The position numbers were made by a program, and so were the translations under genes. From Lacinutrix jangbogonensis (GTDB taxonomy: Bacteria; Bacteroidota; Bacteroidia; Flavobacteriales; Flavobacteriaceae), in NCBI RefSeq assembly GCF_000797445.1, contig NZ_JSWF01000014.1:1-64000 (forward strand): DNA of 64,000 nucleotides, given 5' to 3'. The notes beneath the pieces are model-generated. The model searched no databases. It saw only the letters and a list, made by a program, of their open reading frames with translations, and was not told where the DNA came from. Shown here piece after piece: positions 60,900-64,000 of this stretch (its first letter is position 1; every line of letters starts with the position of its first letter).

Positions 60900-62131
60900 T
60901 ACCAACGTTTCTTCTTCTTTTTAGAAGCTTCGCTTTTACGACCTTTTTTATATTTCGAACCTTGTTTTTTATGAACAGGAGCTTTTGCTTTTGGATCTAA
61001 AGGATAAGGATGCTCTTCTACTACATCCAACTGTAAATTAATAAGTTGCTGGATATTTTTTATGTATTCTTTTTCATCTGCAGAGCAAAAAGAATAAGCA
61101 GTTCCTGTATTTCCAGCTCTTGCCGTTCTACCAATCCTGTGTACATAGGTTTCTGGTATGTTTGGCATATCGAAATTAACGACGGCATCTACATCATCTA
61201 CATCAATACCACGAGCAGCGACATCTGTTGCTATTAAGATATCTACCTTGTTTTTTTTGAAGTTACTTAAGGCTTCTTGTCTTAAAGTCTGACTTTTATC
61301 ACCATGAATACTCTCTACTTTATAATTGTTTTTAAGTAGTGTTTGTTCTAATTTATCGACACCATATTTTGTGCGACGGAAAATAATAATGCGACCATTT
61401 ATTGTGTTTCTAAGTAAATGTAAACACAACTCGATTTTCTGCGGCTTTGGCACATAATATAACGCCTGATTTACATTTTTAGAGGTTGAAGAATTCTGGG
61501 AAACTTCAACACGTCTTGGATTGTTTAAAATAGTTTCTGCTAGCTGTTCTACTTTATAAGGCATAGTAGCCGAAAACAGAAGTGTCTGTTTTTCTTCAGG
61601 ACACAAACGTTCAACTTTCTTTACATCATCAATAAAACCCATATCGAGCATTAAATCTGCTTCGTCCAAAACTAGAGTTTCTATATAATCTAAGTTTATA
61701 AAATCTTGTTTATGTAAATCTAGTAGTCGTCCTGGTGTTGCAATTAAAATATCGATACCTTTTTTTAATATATCTTTTTGAGGTTCTATGGAAGCGCCAC
61801 CAAAAATCACTGCAGATTTTAAGTTCGTGTGTGTAGCATATTCCTCGAAATTCTCCTGAATTTGAATTGCTAATTCACGCGTAGGGCTAATAATTAGTGC
61901 ACGAATTTTCTTTTGGTTCTTTGCAGAATCTTGTTTATCGTATAATAATTGTAGAATAGGTAAAGCAAAAGCTGCAGTTTTTCCAGTTCCTGTTTGTGCA
62001 GAAGCAATTACATCTTTTTTGTCTAAAACCAACGGAATCGTGCGCTCTTGAATAAGTGTTGGGTTATCGTAGCCTTTTTCGGCAATAGCACGAAGTAATG
62101 GTCTGTTAAGTTTTAGGTCTTTAAATGACAT
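60896..62131 (-). CDS. DEAD-box RNA helicase (RhlE-like)
   Basis: 411 residues. Q motif FKDLKLNRPLLRAIAEKGYD, I ASAQTGTGKTAAFALP, Ia PTRELAIQ, Ib TPGRLLDL, II VLDEADLMLDMGF, III LLFSATMP, IV RIIIFRRTKYGVDKLE, V ATDVAARGIDVDDV, VI YVHRIGRTARAG are all intact. The C-terminal tail is Lys-rich and binds RNA nonspecifically in relatives. Acts in cold adaptation, ribosome assembly or mRNA decay. The 3' end is duplicated at 59207-59281. A TACCTTTG box lies 18 bases upstream. Confidence 0.95.
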   Translation of the reverse strand: MSFKDLKLNRPLLRAIAEKGYDNPTLIQERTIPLVLDKKDVIASAQTGTGKTAAFALPILQLLYDKQDSAKNQKKIRALIISPTRELAIQIQENFEEYATHTNLKSAVIFGGASIEPQKDILKKGIDILIATPGRLLDLHKQDFINLDYIETLVLDEADLMLDMGFIDDVKKVERLCPEEKQTLLFSATMPYKVEQLAETILNNPRRVEVSQNSSTSKNVNQALYYVPKPQKIELCLHLLRNTINGRIIIFRRTKYGVDKLEQTLLKNNYKVESIHGDKSQTLRQEALSNFKKNKVDILIATDVAARGIDVDDVDAVVNFDMPNIPETYVHRIGRTARAGNTGTAYSFCSADEKEYIKNIQQLINLQLDVVEEHPYPLDPKAKAPVHKKQGSKYKKGRKSEASKKKKKRWY

Positions 62132-62148
62132 GCAAAAGTGTTTATTGC

Positions 62149-62156
62149 AAAGGTAG
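62149..62156 (-). promoter_or_regulatory. Probable -7 promoter element for the DEAD-box helicase gene
   Basis: Minus-strand TACCTTTG matches TAnnTTTG, 18 bases before ATG 62131, in the short gap after the transglutaminase gene. Confidence 0.45.
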
Positions 62157-62165
62157 TTTTATAAT

Positions 62166-63173
62166 TTAACTTTTCGTGACTTCTATTGTATAGGTGGCAA
62201 CAATATCATTATTAATCTTCAAGTGTACATCGTAAAAACCTTTTCGATTAAATTGGTGTTTAAATGAGGTTATTCCGTTTTCAGATTTAAGATCAAAAAT
62301 TTTAAAAGCATGTTCATTATTTCCATTGAATTGAACCAATGAGACTTTGTCTTTAGTACTATTTTTTAATGTTTTAAAGCTGAAAGTGATGTGGTCTTGC
62401 TTTTGTATTGAAACAGCCATTTTTTCTGGACTTACAGGAACAACTTTATGCTTAAACGTTTCACCGTAAACTAGAGGAGAAGCTATAAAGTCTGATTGTA
62501 TTAAAGTATCATTTAGCAGCCATTTTTTGTCTAAAGGATAATGGTTTTTTGCAAATAATATGGGCTCTGTTAAAAAGTAGCCTTCATTATATTCATTAAT
62601 AAAAATGTTGTCGGCAGAGGTATAACCACTAGACCAGGTGGCATCACATAAATACCACTTGTTATCTAGTTTTACAGCATTCCAAGAATGATTAAGCTTA
62701 TCTAGTTTTTCGATATTAGAGACTATAGAGCGTCCATAACCATCTACTATCTTAGAGTCTATATTAGCAAAAAAGCAAAGTTCTTTTATTAAATAAGCAT
62801 AACCAGTACACATGGTTTTTTTCTTTTTCACTAAGGTTTTAAATGCAATTTTCTTGTATTCGTTATTCCATTTTAATAACCCAATACTATCATTTTTGTA
62901 CTTTTTACGCTTTCTACTAACCTTTTCATATTGATAATGATCGCCTTCAATATTATTGCAAACCCAAGTGTAAATGGCTCTAAATTTCTCGACCTTAGTT
63001 GGTAATTTATGAGTTAGCTTATGAGCCAATACTGGTAAGTTTTCTAAACTAGCTCCTTTGTTTAACTTCGCAACATTATCGGCAATGGTAAAGTTTACAG
63101 CTTTAAAATCTGAAACTTGTGCAATAGTAGTATTAAAGATAAATATGAATAGTAAAAGGAGTGCGTTTCTCAT
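62166..63173 (-). CDS. Transglutaminase-like domain secreted protein
   Basis: 335 residues. Signal peptide 1-18 (MRNALLLLFIFIFNTTIA). Transglutaminase core: FRAIYTWVCNNIEGD, KKTMCTGYAYLIKELC (Cys), LNHSWNAVKLDNKWYLCD (His) and DATWSSGYT (Asp), the complete catalytic triad. The C-terminal ~110 residues are a beta domain (ISFSFKTLKN-like, YDVHLKINNDIVATYTIEV). Predicted periplasmic; could be peptidase or cross-linking. 11 bases after the preceding gene, so co-transcribed. Confidence 0.88.
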   Translation of the reverse strand: MRNALLLLFIFIFNTTIAQVSDFKAVNFTIADNVAKLNKGASLENLPVLAHKLTHKLPTKVEKFRAIYTWVCNNIEGDHYQYEKVSRKRKKYKNDSIGLLKWNNEYKKIAFKTLVKKKKTMCTGYAYLIKELCFFANIDSKIVDGYGRSIVSNIEKLDKLNHSWNAVKLDNKWYLCDATWSSGYTSADNIFINEYNEGYFLTEPILFAKNHYPLDKKWLLNDTLIQSDFIASPLVYGETFKHKVVPVSPEKMAVSIQKQDHITFSFKTLKNSTKDKVSLVQFNGNNEHAFKIFDLKSENGITSFKHQFNRKGFYDVHLKINNDIVATYTIEVTKS

Positions 63174-63184
63174 AACGGTGCTGT

Positions 63185-63841
63185 CTATTTACTTTTATTA
63201 GATTTATAAACGCCTTTAACCGCAACTTTTCCCATAATTATAACAGTATCTAATGTCATGTTTATTTTTAGTGCAATGTCTGAAGCTGATGTTTTGTTTT
63301 CAATAATTACTTTTTGCGATTCCATACCTATATAACTAAAGACAAGTACATCTCCTTTTTTTAGTTTTTCTGGAAACTCAAAATTGCCATCGAAATCTGT
63401 AACTGTACCAAATTCTGTACCGTCTAAAACAACATTAACGCCAGGAATTGGTTCGATATCGTCAGATACATTTCCTTTTACAACAAAGCTGTCTTGAGTT
63501 ATAGTTGTTGAGATTTGGTTTGAATTAGACTGTGTTCTTGTGTCTTGAGCATGTATTGTTGACATAGAAAACAATGCTAGACATGCTAAGCCAACACCGC
63601 TTAAAATACCATATTTTTTAGCCCGTAACGGGTTGTTAAGCTGATTTGATTTAAAGATACCACAAGTATTTTCTGCAGTGTTTAGATTGAAGAATGCCTC
63701 AATGTCTTTAGGGCTTTTATTAGTAAAGTCGACAACTTCTTGTTCGCAAGAACCGCAAAAGCCACCGTTTGGAGTTGCTTCAAATTGATTAAAATTTTCC
63801 TGGCAAGGTGTTTTAATGTTTAAACTCAATTGATTTTTCAT
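63185..63841 (-). CDS. Zn-ribbon-like/CarboxypepD_reg-like membrane protein
   Basis: 218 residues with an unusual order: cytosolic N-terminus with IKTPCQENFNQFEATPNGGF and CGSCEQEVVDFTNKSP (C-x-x-C and further cysteines, Zn ribbon-like), a helix at ~79-98 (GILSGVGLACLALFSMSTIH), then an extracytoplasmic CarboxypepD_reg-like domain (VKGNVSDDIEPIPGVNVVLD, VFSYIGMESQKVII). This composite is recurrent in Flavobacteriaceae. It heads the operon with the transglutaminase-like gene. A -7 box TAAGTTTG lies ~30 bases upstream. Function unknown. Confidence 0.82.
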   Translation of the reverse strand: MKNQLSLNIKTPCQENFNQFEATPNGGFCGSCEQEVVDFTNKSPKDIEAFFNLNTAENTCGIFKSNQLNNPLRAKKYGILSGVGLACLALFSMSTIHAQDTRTQSNSNQISTTITQDSFVVKGNVSDDIEPIPGVNVVLDGTEFGTVTDFDGNFEFPEKLKKGDVLVFSYIGMESQKVIIENKTSASDIALKINMTLDTVIIMGKVAVKGVYKSNKSK

Positions 63842-63870
63842 GGCATTAGTTTTTATGTGTTAATATACAT

Positions 63871-63878
63871 CAAACTTA
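63871..63878 (-). promoter_or_regulatory. Probable -7 promoter element
   Basis: Minus-strand TAAGTTTG matches TAnnTTTG, ~30 bases before ATG 63841. A TTG occurs only 5 bases upstream, too close. Confidence 0.4.
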
Positions 63879-63922
63879 CACATCAACTTCGTGTTTTAAA
63901 ATGTAGAATTAGTTAACGCTGC

Positions 63923-63939
63923 GTTTCAGTGAGTGAAAC
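63923..63939. promoter_or_regulatory. Short inverted repeat, possible operator
   Basis: GTTTCA (63923-63928) and TGAAAC (63934-63939) flank 5 bases, about 45 bases upstream of the promoter-like box at 63871. Could be an operator or hairpin; no protein is proposed. Confidence 0.25.
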
Positions 63940-64000
63940 ACTACTTTTAATGAGCCTAATAAGTTATGGATCTATATATCTAGTCATTAAGCAAGTTAAT

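Overview
The window is chromosomal DNA from a member of the Bacteroidota, most likely a marine-type Flavobacteriaceae; genus cannot be fixed from the sequence alone. Reasons: strongly AT-rich DNA, almost no Shine-Dalgarno sequences, promoter cores of the form TAnnTTTG with an upstream TTG, type IX secretion (T9SS) type A and type B sorting domains, and typical family members (DUF349, DUF5606, DUF6249, DUF368, VF530, CtaA, Bacteroidota-style CarboxypepD_reg proteins). No tRNA, rRNA, CRISPR array, phage or insertion sequence was recognised.

Layout. 1-9.8 kb: three minus-strand genes for very large secreted T9SS type B proteins built from the same ~98-residue repeat (the first is cut by the window edge), behind one good promoter. 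9.9-11.7 kb: a two-gene ABC-2 exporter. 11.8-12.8 kb: a conserved unknown with kinase-like motifs. 13-18.4 kb: a tightly packed minus-strand operon running GT2, FkbM methyltransferase, tsaC, cca, ctaA. 18.4-27.4 kb: a mosaic cell-envelope glycan (LPS/LOS core-like) region with glycosyltransferases of several families, a polysaccharide deacetylase, a heptosyltransferase-like GT9, a methyltransferase broken by two homopolymer slips, and a WaaP/KdkA-like sugar kinase. 27.5-31 kb: housekeeping (dapD, ruvX, def, DUF5606, mazG), with a 60-bp tandem duplication of the mazG tail and terminator. 31.4-36.8 kb: an outer-membrane protein, DUF349 protein, aroE and two tandem DUF368 polyprenyl-phosphate transporter-like genes. 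37-40.3 kb: the accessory part, holding a nitroreductase, an HTH/DUF1330 chimera, a frameshifted VF530 gene, and small unknown genes separated by ~125-bp imperfect palindromes that look like cassette recombination sites. 40.3-44.9 kb: TPR protein, class III aminotransferase, OstA/LptA-like protein. 45.4-49.5 kb: a plus-strand set of secreted surface proteins, the first a fibre-like adhesin broken by a frameshift and a stop. 49.7-56.8 kb: purA, fur-like regulator, bifunctional Rel/SpoT, a CarboxypepD_reg protein, a DUF885 lipoprotein. 57-60.9 kb: two ECF sigma factor modules, each translationally coupled to a membrane protein. 60.9-63.8 kb: RhlE-like DEAD-box helicase, transglutaminase-like protein and a Zn-ribbon/CarboxypepD_reg membrane protein.

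The genes fit a surface-active bacterium: envelope glycan assembly, lipid-carrier recycling (DUF368), LPS transport (OstA-like), T9SS-exported repeat proteins and adhesins, and envelope-stress type sigma factor modules. The most unusual parts are the cassette-like array at 38.7-40.3 kb, the gene lesions at homopolymers (25.2-25.4 kb and 38.57 kb), the broken fibre gene at 45.4-47.6 kb, and several local duplications (mazG tail, helicase tail, DUF368 pair, 316-residue pair).
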